DNA of 43,761 nt from CAYGAW01 sp964347945. Lineage in GTDB: Bacteria > Chloroflexota > Anaerolineae > UBA7937 > B3-Chlor. Positions 15,347 through 23,615 of the stretch are shown one piece after another. Both the position numbers and the translations under genes were made by a program. The DNA is taken from positions 1 through 43,761 of the forward strand of contig CAYGAW010000024.1 of assembly GCA_964347945.1 (NCBI GenBank). Direction: 5' to 3'. Within the stretch, counting starts at the first letter, position 1. Each line of letters begins with the position of its first letter. Under the pieces are notes generated by a model. The model was not told the origin of the DNA and searched no databases. It saw only the letters and a list, made by a program, of their open reading frames with translations.

Positions 15347-16426
15347 ATGAGACTGCTACACCCTGAGAACATCGAGGATATCGCCCTGGGAGCAGCTGTA
15401 TTGGGCACCGGAGGCGGAGGTGATCCCTACATCGGCAAGCTGATGGGCATCCAGGCCATACGCGAATTCGGCCCGGTGGAGCTGGTGTCCCTGGATGAGA
15501 TAGATGATGATGATCTTATCGTGCCCACGGCTATGATGGGGGCCCCCACGGTGATCGTCGAGAAGTTGCCGAAAGGGGATGAGATCATCAAGTCCTTCCA
15601 CGCCCTGGAGAGCTACTTGGGGCAGAAGATCACAGCCACCATGTCTGCTGAGGCCGGTGGCCTGAACTCGGTCACGCCTCTCACCGTGGCAGCTCGCCTG
15701 CGCATCCCCTTGGTGGACTGCGACGGCATGGGCCGGGCCTTCCCCGAATTGCAGATGGTCACCGCTACCTTGTACGGCGTTTCCTCGACGCCGTTCGCCA
15801 TTGGCGATGAGAAGGGCAACAGCGCCATCCTCAACACGATCAACAACCGGTGGACAGAGACGTTCTCCCGCAGCATCACCATAGACATGGGTTGCACGGC
15901 CTTGATCGCCTGCTACGCCACGACGGGAAAGGAGCTAAAGGAGTGGGGGGTACCCAACACCATGACCCTCGTGGAGGACATCGGTCGCACGATCCGGGAA
16001 GCTCGCAGCTCAAAGATCAACGTCGTTGGGGCTGTGAGAGAAGCCGTGGGCGGCTTCCAGGTCTTCAAGGGCAAGATTGTGGATGTCATCCGTCGCACCG
16101 AAAAGGGGTTCGCCCGCGGAGAGGCCACCATGGAGGGAGTGGACGAGTACGATTCTCAAACCCTGAAGCTCAACTTCCAAAACGAGAACCTGGTGGCCAT
16201 CGTGGACGACGAGATCATGGTCTCGGTGCCCGATCTGATCACAGTACTGGACACAGAGACCGGTGAGCCCATCACCACAGAGACTCTGCGCTACGGCTTC
16301 CGGGTGACGGTGCTGGGCATTCCCTGCAACGAGAAATGGCGGTCGCCTGAGGGTCTGGAGCTAGTCGGGCCCCGCTACTTCGGCTACGACATCGATTGGG
16401 TGCCGGTCGAAGAGAGATATGGCTAG
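15347..16426 (+). CDS. DUF917 / S-methyl-thiohydantoin-desulfurase-like protein (paralog 1)
   Basis: The 359-residue protein has the family's N-terminal signature GAAVLGTGGGGDPYIGKLM, the central MSAEAGGLNSVTPLTVAA and VDCDGMGRAFPELQM blocks, and the C-terminal barrel with LNFQNENLVA and VPDLITVLDTETGEPI. The family was long called DUF917 and has been renamed after a member acting on S-methyl thiohydantoin; most members are uncharacterised. Its genes often neighbour HyuA-type genes, as here. The DCDG and ExGG motifs look like metal or substrate ligands, but that is inference. It differs clearly from the three paralogs on the opposite strand. Confidence 0.88.
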   Translation: MRLLHPENIEDIALGAAVLGTGGGGDPYIGKLMGIQAIREFGPVELVSLDEIDDDDLIVPTAMMGAPTVIVEKLPKGDEIIKSFHALESYLGQKITATMSAEAGGLNSVTPLTVAARLRIPLVDCDGMGRAFPELQMVTATLYGVSSTPFAIGDEKGNSAILNTINNRWTETFSRSITIDMGCTALIACYATTGKELKEWGVPNTMTLVEDIGRTIREARSSKINVVGAVREAVGGFQVFKGKIVDVIRRTEKGFARGEATMEGVDEYDSQTLKLNFQNENLVAIVDDEIMVSVPDLITVLDTETGEPITTETLRYGFRVTVLGIPCNEKWRSPEGLELVGPRYFGYDIDWVPVEERYG

Positions 16427-16477
16427 CGGCCGCAGGGCCGTTCAAACATTCTGCCGTCCAGGGAGCGGGAGGAGGAA

Positions 16478-17206
16478 ATGAAGATCAGGGCGGTGACTCC
16501 CATCATCACCGAAGCCTTCGGGCCGATGATCATCGAAGAGTTCGAAAAGGTCGCCAGGCCCGGCACGGAGATAAGCAATGTCTTTGTGAGATCGGGGCCG
16601 GCGTCGGTGGAGTCCGCCTACGATGAGGCACTGGCCGCACCCGACGTCATCGCCAGGGTCTGCGAGGCGGAAGAGGAAGGCATTGATGCCGTGATCATCA
16701 ACTGCTTCGGCGACCCCGGCCTGGACGCTGCACGGGAGATGGTTTCCATTCCCGTGCTAGGCCCCTGCGAAGCATCGATGCACGTGGCGGCGATGTTGGG
16801 TCACAAGTTCTCGGTGATCACGGTGCTGGAGCGCCTGATTCCGGAGTTGCAGCTTCACGCCCAGAAGTATGGAGTCGGCTGGAAACTGGCCTCCGCCCGA
16901 TCGGTGGACCTGCCCGTGCTGGACCTAGAAAGGGGCCGTGAGCAGTTCGTGGGTCGTATGGTGGAGAAGGCTGTGGAGGCCATCGAAGAGGACGGCGCTC
17001 ACGTCATCGTGTTGGGCTGCACAGGGTTGGCTGGTCTGGATGTCCAGGTGAAGGCCAGCTTACGCGAGAAAGGCTATGAGGTCCCGGTGATCGACCCCGC
17101 GAGCACTGCATTGAAGATCGCCGAAGCGCTCGTCGATGCGAACCTTACGCACAGCAAGCGCTCGTATCCCGCCCCTCCGGAAAAGGAAATCGTGGGATAC
17201 CCATAG
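16478..17206 (+). CDS. Aspartate/glutamate/hydantoin racemase family protein
   Basis: A 242-residue cytoplasmic protein of the Asp/Glu/hydantoin racemase superfamily (PF01177). Two catalytic cysteines are visible: INCFGDPGLDAARE near residue 76 and VLGCTGLAG near residue 179, the usual pair that abstracts and returns the proton on opposite faces. The C-terminal VPVIDPASTALKIAEAL also fits. Hydantoin racemases interconvert D and L hydantoins so both enantiomers can be degraded. Being last in an operon with HyuA-like and DUF917 genes, that role or one on a related cyclic amide is likely. GGGAGGAGGAA precedes the ATG. Confidence 0.88.
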   Translation: MKIRAVTPIITEAFGPMIIEEFEKVARPGTEISNVFVRSGPASVESAYDEALAAPDVIARVCEAEEEGIDAVIINCFGDPGLDAAREMVSIPVLGPCEASMHVAAMLGHKFSVITVLERLIPELQLHAQKYGVGWKLASARSVDLPVLDLERGREQFVGRMVEKAVEAIEEDGAHVIVLGCTGLAGLDVQVKASLREKGYEVPVIDPASTALKIAEALVDANLTHSKRSYPAPPEKEIVGYP

Positions 17207-17281
17207 CGATCCCTTGTCCGCCTGCTCCTCATTCGGTTAGCTACACACTTCAGAACGCCACACCAGAGTAGCGGGACGTGG

Positions 17282-17473
17282 CTAGCTCTCGGGTTTCTCC
17301 TTCTTCTCGCCTAGTTCCTCTTCCAGGTCCAACCCTTGGCTGGCGCGACGGAAGTCGCCTACTGCTTTGCCCAGCCCTCTTGCGATCTCCGGCAGCTTCC
17401 CCGCACCGAAGACGAGCAGGATGATTACCAGTATGATCAGCAACTCGGGCAATCCAAGCGAAGGTAGACCCAT
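17282..17473 (-). CDS. tatA: Sec-independent protein translocase TatA/TatE
   Basis: A 63-residue protein with one N-terminal transmembrane helix (LPELLIILVIILLVFGAGKL), the hinge and amphipathic helix PEIARGLGKAVGDFRRA, and a charged, Glu/Lys-rich tail. These are the defining features of TatA, the pore-forming component of the twin-arginine translocase in the cytoplasmic membrane. AAGGAG six bases before the ATG is clear. It is the last gene of the minus-strand DUF917/aminopeptidase run and lies convergent to the importer operon, whose binding protein carries a Tat signal. No tatB or tatC is in the window. Confidence 0.92.
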   Translation of the reverse strand: MGLPSLGLPELLIILVIILLVFGAGKLPEIARGLGKAVGDFRRASQGLDLEEELGEKKEKPES

Positions 17474-17585
17474 GGTGTTCTCCTTGTCTGCTACATCGTT
17501 ATCGATGGACTACGGCTGTCACACAAACCCGCTGGTGAAGCCGGTAGGACGGATCCTCGCTTCGAGCAGGTCTGTGCTCGCACCC

Positions 17586-18680
17586 TCAGAAGATGGTGTA
17601 CTCCCCGTCTCTGATGATTTCCTCGGTCGTGCCATCCTCGTATTCCAGAACCAAGCTGGCGACTTCTATGGGACCACCCCTAGCGTACACGATGTCCTGG
17701 TGCACGGCGTGACTGGGATCGCTGAACTCAGAGACACCCACGGTCCCTCCCAGATGACTGCTCAGGCCGTAGGCCCAGTGCATGCCCAGCACTTTCTCGT
17801 CCTCCAATACGACCCCGGAGATGACCGCCTTGTCATTGCAGCCCAATCCTAGTTCGGCGATGTTGCGGCGCGCTTCGTCCACAGCGAAATAGTCCTGCAT
17901 CTCAGCCGCTTGCGGGCCGTCACCCACCACCTCTACGATACGATTCTGCTCCACCTTGAACAGGACCAATTCGTCATCATACATCGCAGGGATCGTGCCT
18001 TCCGTTCGACTGGGATCGCGTTCCAGCTCCCCCTCGTAGGGAGCGGTGAAGGCCTCGCCACTGGGTAGATTGATCAAGCGTATACCTGTCTTGTCGGCGT
18101 GTAGCTGCCCGTCGTCGGCTTTCCCCTCACGATGCCGTAGATCGAAGTACACCTGGTGGCCCGTGGAGAACTGTATCCGCGCTCCCGCCGAGTTGTCCAC
18201 CTTGTCGGCCAAGATGTGGCTCTTGCGGGCCACCTCGCTGTAGTCCGCTGCCAGAGCTGTGCGCTCCATACTCTTCATCACCTTGGGCATGCTGGCGGCC
18301 CGTAGGTGGGCCATCTGCTGGGTGAACCCAATGAGTGGAGCGCTCGCCGAGTACTGCGTCAAGGCCACCGCGATGTTCGTATCCGACAGAATGTCCTCCA
18401 ACCGGACCGTCTGGCCCCCCATCTCCCCCTCCTCCGGCAAAGGGCCGTTGTTGGCCCCGGTGGCTGGATAGGTAAGGAGAGGATGTACGCTCAGCCCAAG
18501 CGTTTCCCCCAATTGCTCGAAGGCTGAACGCCACTCCTTTGCCATTCTTCGCCGCTCGACCCAATTCTCGTCGTCGGCGATATCTCCGTGGGGCAGATCC
18601 ATCATGACCAGCACCTTCTCTCCCCGCTGAGGAGCGAAGACGTCTACCATCAACTTCTCTATGTCAAAGCTCTCTGCCAT
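17586..18680 (-). CDS. Aminopeptidase, M29 (AmpS/aminopeptidase T)-like
   Basis: A 364-residue protein. The start at 18680 is used because GGAGG lies directly against the alternative ATG at 18686 but six bases from this one. It resembles leucyl aminopeptidase (aminopeptidase T) proteins of family M29: INLPSGEAFTAPYEG (the conserved Glu-bearing loop), ARRNIAELGLGCN, GVVLEDEKVLGMHWAYGLS and SDPSHAVHQDIVY, with Glu, His and Asp residues suited to a two-metal centre. M29 enzymes remove N-terminal residues from peptides. Placed behind three DUF917 genes, it likely cleaves a peptide or amide intermediate of the same pathway. Confidence 0.82.
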   Translation of the reverse strand: MAESFDIEKLMVDVFAPQRGEKVLVMMDLPHGDIADDENWVERRRMAKEWRSAFEQLGETLGLSVHPLLTYPATGANNGPLPEEGEMGGQTVRLEDILSDTNIAVALTQYSASAPLIGFTQQMAHLRAASMPKVMKSMERTALAADYSEVARKSHILADKVDNSAGARIQFSTGHQVYFDLRHREGKADDGQLHADKTGIRLINLPSGEAFTAPYEGELERDPSRTEGTIPAMYDDELVLFKVEQNRIVEVVGDGPQAAEMQDYFAVDEARRNIAELGLGCNDKAVISGVVLEDEKVLGMHWAYGLSSHLGGTVGVSEFSDPSHAVHQDIVYARGGPIEVASLVLEYEDGTTEEIIRDGEYTIF

Positions 18681-18731
18681 GCCCATCCTCCAAACAGATA
18701 ATAGATCGCAAGCCTGCCAGTTCTCTTGTGC

Positions 18732-19826
18732 CTACTTGACTGGCACATAGGGCCCAATGTAGCCAAGTCTGTCAAGAATGTGATGCCAACACTCATAGCC
18801 TTTGGGAGTCTTCAGCCAACTCTCTGGCGCTCTCAAGCCGAAGACGGCCACATTCTGACCTTCCCTGGTGTCCGCATTGGTCAGGGGTTCAAGGGCGTCG
18901 AGATCCACCAGCGTGATCAGGTCGGGAACTGTCCCCAGAACCTTGCCCGTTCCGTCCTTGATGATCATGTTCTCGTTCTTGAAATCGATGCTTCTTGACT
19001 GGCCTTCGTAGTCGCCAGATCCCTTGACGGAGGTGATTCCGAAATCGAACCCTCCCTCGGTCCGCAATGCAATGCCTGTGATGTGGCCCACGAATAACTG
19101 TTTGACACCCACTTCCGTTGTCAGCGCCTGGGACAACGTCTTGATGTCCCTCGCCTCACGGAAGGCCCTGCCAACGGTCATAGAAGTGCTTATCGAGTCA
19201 GGTACCAGCTTCTCTATCTCATCCCGACTCGCTGCCAAACCACAGAATGCGGCCAATTGGCCATAGGCCATGGAGATATGGCGGGCGATGTTCTCTGCGG
19301 CTGTGTAGTCCATGGGATCATTCAAGTGGGCAACGATCGAGTCCCCATTGCTGCCGGCCATGACAAAAGGAGAATGGGAGACTCCGTATATCTGATATAG
19401 GGAGGTCTCCAACTCAGGAACGGCCCGTCCCTGTGCATCGGCATCCACGAAGGGTACCCCTTCCAGCGCAGCCACATAGAGAGGCACCATGGTGTTGAAC
19501 CCTCCAAGCTCACCGGCCATGAGATGGGTGATCTTCCCACCCGACTGAGCCGCTACTTCCTGCATCAGTTTGAAGGATGTCACCGTCTCCGGGAACGACT
19601 TGGCTTCCATGAAGGCTTTCGGCGACCCAAACTCGGCCACCATCACTGCCGAGTTGTTGGGCTCCATCTCTGTGCAAGAGATGAGCGTCACTTCGGCTTT
19701 GTTGAGAGACACCAGCTCATGCAGAAGCCTGAGACCATCTTTGGGGGAACCGCCGCCCCCTGATCCTAGAAAGGCAGCCCCGATGATGATGTCCCTCAAC
19801 TCCTGCTCCCCGATTGTTATCGACAT
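18732..19826 (-). CDS. DUF917 / S-methyl-thiohydantoin-desulfurase-like protein (paralog 2)
   Basis: The 364-residue protein is read from ATG 19826, eight bases after GGAGG; a second ATG at 19832 is too close to it. The signature GAAFLGSGGGGSPKDGLRLL is near the N-terminus, with AGELGGFNTMVPLYVAALEG, FVDADAQGRAVPELETS and the C-terminal IDFKNENMIIKDGTG and TVPDLITLVDLDALEPL blocks. It is closer in length and motif to paralog 1 than to the two paralogs upstream of it. The aminopeptidase follows 51 bases downstream. The enzymatic role is unknown. Confidence 0.86.
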   Translation of the reverse strand: MSITIGEQELRDIIIGAAFLGSGGGGSPKDGLRLLHELVSLNKAEVTLISCTEMEPNNSAVMVAEFGSPKAFMEAKSFPETVTSFKLMQEVAAQSGGKITHLMAGELGGFNTMVPLYVAALEGVPFVDADAQGRAVPELETSLYQIYGVSHSPFVMAGSNGDSIVAHLNDPMDYTAAENIARHISMAYGQLAAFCGLAASRDEIEKLVPDSISTSMTVGRAFREARDIKTLSQALTTEVGVKQLFVGHITGIALRTEGGFDFGITSVKGSGDYEGQSRSIDFKNENMIIKDGTGKVLGTVPDLITLVDLDALEPLTNADTREGQNVAVFGLRAPESWLKTPKGYECWHHILDRLGYIGPYVPVK

Positions 19827-19917
19827 GGGCATCTCCTCCCTGGTACCCGTAAGACTCCCTCCTCTCTGAATATCAGCGGCTGTTGGTGGCCCGCATTCCG
19901 AGCCACCATCGCTCTTG

Positions 19918-21069
19918 TCAGGCCCCGGAGTCTCTCAACCGGTCCTCTATGGGTACATAATCGATGTCAAATGCGAAATGCCGGGGTCCAAGCAATTCAA
20001 TGCCTCTCTGAGAGCGAAAGGCTTCGTGGGCCCTACGCCCAACGACCGCCACCTGGTCCCCCAGGGAGAAATCGTAGCTGGTGCCAGGCTCGCCCGTGTC
20101 CAACTGTACCATGATCATGGAGTCCGGGCTAGTGACGAAAGGTACGCCATCGAGCCAGCTGATGTGATACTCGTTCTTGTACCAAATCTTGAAGCTGTGA
20201 CCCTCGTACTCTCGCAGGCCTCTCAGTTCGTGACTCCCCAGACCGAAGGCGTACGACTCTTCATCCATCACCGCCGACGACGTCACCTCGCCCTCAAAAA
20301 GCAGCCAGCCGCCCACGGTCTTGGCCGCTGCAGCCACGGGGTCAGCACCTTCCTCGCGAGCCTCTCTGATGGCCTGTCCCACCTGCAGAGCGTTGGTCAG
20401 CGTGCCAGCAGCCAATAGCTCCCTGGCCTGCTTGACCTGCAACAGGTAGCAGCAGATGCCCATTCCGCCGTACACGGCAACGATGATCATGCGGCCAAGG
20501 CGATCTGCCATCGCTGTGCTGACCGTGTCTTTAAGAATCAGTACGTCGCCCCACCGGGTGACAAATGAGGCCGGGCACACAGACACCCCTTGAATCTCGG
20601 GTATGGTCTGCGGCACCTCTGGAATGGCCCTGCCACCAGCGTAGTCGCCGTCCACCGCTGGCACGCCGAGCTCCAGCGCGGCCGCTACTGGCGCCGGAAC
20701 GTTGCTGGCCCCAATCTCCACCGGCACTATGGCCTCCACCTTCACCCCCGCGTAATCCTCCAGCGCCCGGACTGCGCCTACCATGCGTCCGAGAGGGTCG
20801 TGCTTCTCTTCGACGCAGCCGAGCTGCTCCAGCTCCTCCTCGGCGCCACCCGAGCCGCCCCTGCCACCCATGCCCGCCACGGTGGCCGTCCAGGCGTCGT
20901 CGGGAAGGCTGTCTATGTCCACCCACTCGATCTCCCGGCCGGCCTCCAGTTGATCGAGAAGTAGCTTCAGGCCCAGCTTCGGTGGCCCTCCGCCTCCAGT
21001 CCCCATGAAGCACAGGCCTCGCACGAAATCCTGGCACTCCAGCTCGGTCCGCAACACTACATTCCCCAT
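19918..21069 (-). CDS. DUF917 / S-methyl-thiohydantoin-desulfurase-like protein (paralog 3)
   Basis: The 383-residue protein starts at ATG 21069, six bases after AAGGAG. Signatures are GLCFMGTGGGGPPKLGLKLL, PVEIGASNVPAPVAAALELG, VDGDYAGGRAIPEVPQT and FKIWYKNEYHISWLDG. It is a close tandem relative of paralog 4: they share the GYxGGRAIPEVPQTIPE block, the VTRWGDVLILKDTVSTAMAD stretch, and nearly identical endings (GPRHFAFDIDYVPIEDR against GPRHFGFDIDYVPIEER). A Gly-rich insertion, GMGGRGGSGGAEEE, separates these two from paralogs 1 and 2. Confidence 0.86.
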   Translation of the reverse strand: MGNVVLRTELECQDFVRGLCFMGTGGGGPPKLGLKLLLDQLEAGREIEWVDIDSLPDDAWTATVAGMGGRGGSGGAEEELEQLGCVEEKHDPLGRMVGAVRALEDYAGVKVEAIVPVEIGASNVPAPVAAALELGVPAVDGDYAGGRAIPEVPQTIPEIQGVSVCPASFVTRWGDVLILKDTVSTAMADRLGRMIIVAVYGGMGICCYLLQVKQARELLAAGTLTNALQVGQAIREAREEGADPVAAAAKTVGGWLLFEGEVTSSAVMDEESYAFGLGSHELRGLREYEGHSFKIWYKNEYHISWLDGVPFVTSPDSMIMVQLDTGEPGTSYDFSLGDQVAVVGRRAHEAFRSQRGIELLGPRHFAFDIDYVPIEDRLRDSGA

Positions 21070-21125
21070 CGCACGCTCCTTTCGAATCCTGTCTGACGCA
21101 GACACCACGTATGCGGCCTCTCGCC

Positions 21126-22277
21126 TCAGAGGCCAGACCCCTTGACCCTTTCCTCGATGGGCACATAGTCGATGTCGAATCCAAAATGGCGGGGGCCCAA
21201 GGCCTCGATGCCTTCCTTTGTGCGGTGAGCTTCGTGGGCCCTCCGGCCAATCACGGCCACGTGATCACCCACAGAGAAGTCATAGCTGATGGCAGGCTCA
21301 CCGGTCTCGAAATCTACGATAATCATCGAGTCGGGGCTGGCGACAAAGGGCTTGTCATCCATCCAGCTGACATGGTACTCATTCTTGTACCAGATGCTGA
21401 ACGTGTGGCCTTCGTGGCTGCCGAGGCCCTTCAATCTGTGAGTTCCTAGACCGAAGGCGTAGGATTGTTCATCCGCTACCTCGGTGGCCGTGATCTCCCC
21501 CTCGAAGAGCAACCACCCATTTACCGCCTTGGTCGCCTCAGCAACTGGATCGTCGCCCTTCTCCCGAGCCTGTCGGATCGCTCTTCCCACATGAAGAGCC
21601 TGGCTCAGCGTGTCCTTGGCCACAACGTCCTTCACCTCGCTGGCCTGCAGCAGGTACCACGAAAAGCCTATGCCCCCATACGAGGCCAGGGTTATCATGC
21701 GCCCGATGCGATCCGCCATCGCCGTACTGACCGTCTCCTTCAGGATCACCACATCGCCCCAGCGCGTCACGAACGACATCGGGCATACGGGGATTCCTTT
21801 GAGTTCCGGTATCGTCTGAGGTACTTCGGGAATGGCCCTCCCTCCTGCGTAGTCGGCATCTGCGACGGGTAAGCCAAGTTCCAGGGCCGCAGCTATGGCC
21901 GCAGGAACCGCGCTGGCCCCAGTCTCTCCAGGGACGATAGCTTCCACCCTGGCGTCCTCGCTCTCTTCCAGGGCCCGAACGGCCGCCACCGCCAGCCCCA
22001 GAGCATCGTACTTCTCGCCAACGCACCCCAACGAAGCCAACTCCTCCGGAGAGCCGCCCTCGCTGGCTCTACCGCCCATGCCAGCCACCGTGACCGTCCA
22101 GGCCTGATCCGGAAGGCTATCCAGATCCACCCACCCGATCTCTCGACCGGCCTCCAGTTGACCCAGAAGTAGCTCAAGACCACGGGCCGGACCACCGCCA
22201 CCCCCTGCGCCCCTGAAACATAGGCCCCGCACGAGATCCTCGCATTCCTGCCTAGTCCGCAACACCGTGCTGCCCAT
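21126..22277 (-). CDS. DUF917 / S-methyl-thiohydantoin-desulfurase-like protein (paralog 4)
   Basis: The 383-residue protein is first in its operon, with ATG 22277 preceded by GGAGAGAG. It carries GLCFRGAGGGGGPARGLELL, VADADYAGGRAIPEVPQT and the C-terminal GPRHFGFDIDYVPIEER. By eye it is more than half identical to paralog 3, pointing to a local tandem duplication. The 56-base spacing to paralog 3 supports co-transcription. Why two such similar copies are kept is unclear; they could form a heteromer or act on different substrates. Confidence 0.86.
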   Translation of the reverse strand: MGSTVLRTRQECEDLVRGLCFRGAGGGGGPARGLELLLGQLEAGREIGWVDLDSLPDQAWTVTVAGMGGRASEGGSPEELASLGCVGEKYDALGLAVAAVRALEESEDARVEAIVPGETGASAVPAAIAAALELGLPVADADYAGGRAIPEVPQTIPELKGIPVCPMSFVTRWGDVVILKETVSTAMADRIGRMITLASYGGIGFSWYLLQASEVKDVVAKDTLSQALHVGRAIRQAREKGDDPVAEATKAVNGWLLFEGEITATEVADEQSYAFGLGTHRLKGLGSHEGHTFSIWYKNEYHVSWMDDKPFVASPDSMIIVDFETGEPAISYDFSVGDHVAVIGRRAHEAHRTKEGIEALGPRHFGFDIDYVPIEERVKGSGL

Positions 22278-22319
22278 CTCTCTCTCCTCGATTGAATCTG
22301 ATCTGTCCACCAGCCCTCA

Positions 22320-22366
22320 ACAAAACAAAGGGCCGCCCAGATCTTTGCGGATCCGGCCTACGGCCC
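22320..22366 (-). terminator. Terminator-like leader hairpin before the DUF917 operon
   Basis: On the minus strand GGGCCG (22366-22361) pairs perfectly with CGGCCC (22335-22330), with an inner GATC-GATC pairing, and is followed by TTTGTTTTG (22329-22321). It lies about 70 to 100 bases inside the predicted transcript and 43 bases before the first ATG, so it could attenuate the operon. Confidence 0.5.
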
Positions 22367-22438
22367 TAGTCCTGCCCAGTATTGCTTCCAAGCGAGCGCT
22401 TTGTCATCCAGTCGCGAGTTGACTCCCCTGTTGGCCGC

Positions 22439-22467
22439 ATTATAGCAGAACTCGTCTTGGTGGTCAA
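22439..22467 (-). promoter_or_regulatory. Sigma70-type promoter of the DUF917/aminopeptidase operon
   Basis: Reading the minus strand, TTGACC (22467-22462) and TATAAT (22444-22439) are separated by exactly 17 bases. Transcription would start near 22432, with a leader of about 155 bases. Confidence 0.75.
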
Positions 22468-22554
22468 GGCGGAGGGCCGGGTGCTTCAACAGGATATCAA
22501 ACACGGGCCCGATGTCATTCCGGCTCGCCGCGCCTTGTCACTCCCTCTATCCTC

Positions 22555-22885
22555 GATATGTGCTTCGATCCTTCGACTAAGCTCCGGACAGGTACGCTGA
22601 TTCGCCCTTCGATACGCTGCCCCACGGCTACTCAGGGCAAGCAGTTGCTCAGCACTACTCAGCAGGCTAGACTACTCTTGGCCGCTTGGACTTGAATGAA
22701 TTGCCCGCGCCAGACAGCTCGGACCGCTGAAGGCCAGCACCCTGAGTAACTGCTGAACGAAGTGAGCCAGCGCATCGAAGGATGCGCCTCAACAACACCT
22801 CTGGGCTGATGCAGACGCATGCTTCGATACCTACTTTTGGTGCGCTGCCGCCTTCGACGAGCAGCTACTCAACATACGGGGCCAC
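22555..22885. repeat. TTCGATAC-type dispersed intergenic repeats, second cluster
   Basis: Units include TTCGACTAAGCTCCGGACAG (from about 22569), CCTTCGATACGCTGCCCCA followed by CGGCTACTCA (from about 22605), and a variant starting at TTCGATAC (from about 22831). They match the cluster at 6.1-6.3 kb in both the conserved flanks and the short GC-rich centre. Confidence 0.6.
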
Positions 22886-22887
22886 TC

Positions 22888-22916
22888 TTGGCAGCCGTTT
22901 CGCCTTGTGTTAGTAT
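22888..22916 (+). promoter_or_regulatory. Sigma70-type promoter for the DUF4416 gene
   Basis: TTGGCA (22888-22893) and TAGTAT (22911-22916) are separated by 17 bases. The start would be near 22923, about 36 bases before the TTG start codon. Confidence 0.5.
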
Positions 22917-22958
22917 CAGCTTGAGCGAATACTCCAAACTGCGAGAGTGGAGGTCTCA

Positions 22959-23504
22959 TTGGGCCTGCCCAGAGAGCATCGTCCTGTCAAATTGATCGTG
23001 GGCATGTTCACAGCCCAGGAGACGCTGTTCGATACCGCCCGCATCGAACTTGCCAAGGCCTACGGCCCAGTGGATCACGCCAGCGCAATATGGCCCTTCG
23101 ACTTCACCACCTACTATGCCGAGGAATTCGGGGAGGATCTCCTGAGGCAGTTCATCACTTTCTCGGAATTGATAGATCCCTCTACGTTGCCGGAGATCAA
23201 GCTCATGACCAACGGGTTGGAGCAGAGCTTCGCTGTGCAGGGCAAGCGGCAGATAAACCTGGACCCCGGCTACATCGACCTCGCCAAACTGGTGCTGGCT
23301 ACCACGAAGAACCATCAGCACCGCGTCTATCTAGGACGGGGCATCTACGCCGAGGTTACCTTGCGCTTCACTCGCCAGAGCTTCCGCCCCTGGGAGTGGA
23401 CCTATCCCGACTACCGCACGGACCACTACATCGACTTCTTCAACCACGTCCGTCAAACCTACCTGGAACAGTTAGGGAACACCCAGGACGATCAACTGCG
23501 CTAG
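22959..23504 (+). CDS. DUF4416 family protein
   Basis: A protein of about 181 residues. It has the family pattern: PVKLIVGMFTAQETLFDTA, SAIWPFDFTTYYAEEFG, LMTNGLEQSF, INLDPGYIDLAKLVLATTKN and IYAEVTLRF, then WTYPDYRTDHY. TTG 22959 is chosen as start because GGAGG (22949-22953) lies five bases before it; a GTG at 22947 would overlap that site. The LDPGY and LATTKN motifs are very well conserved in this family, which is found in several anaerobic or thermophilic lineages and has no known function. It is a single gene with its own promoter, divergent from the DUF917 operon. Confidence 0.85.
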   Translation: MGLPREHRPVKLIVGMFTAQETLFDTARIELAKAYGPVDHASAIWPFDFTTYYAEEFGEDLLRQFITFSELIDPSTLPEIKLMTNGLEQSFAVQGKRQINLDPGYIDLAKLVLATTKNHQHRVYLGRGIYAEVTLRFTRQSFRPWEWTYPDYRTDHYIDFFNHVRQTYLEQLGNTQDDQLR

Positions 23505-23615
23505 TCAACTTGGCCAGCAATGACGATCCTTGAAGGATTCGGCTGCAAGTCGAACTGGGCCGGCACGACGCGGCACTTTGTTGTTAGTCAGTCCCTGTCG
23601 AGAGTGAGGTGAAAA

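Larger units (their letters stand above)
22278..22958. other. Intergenic region with leader, promoters and dispersed repeats
   Basis: About 680 non-coding bases between divergent operons. On the minus strand they hold the leader hairpin and promoter of the DUF917 operon. The middle holds repeat units. On the plus strand there is a promoter for the DUF4416 gene. No coding sequence was recognised. Confidence 0.6.

Noticed and set aside
23536..23552. Short inverted repeat GATCC TTGAA GGATT before the SagB-type gene
   Set aside because: The stem is too short and lacks a T tract; it is not convincing as a terminator or operator.
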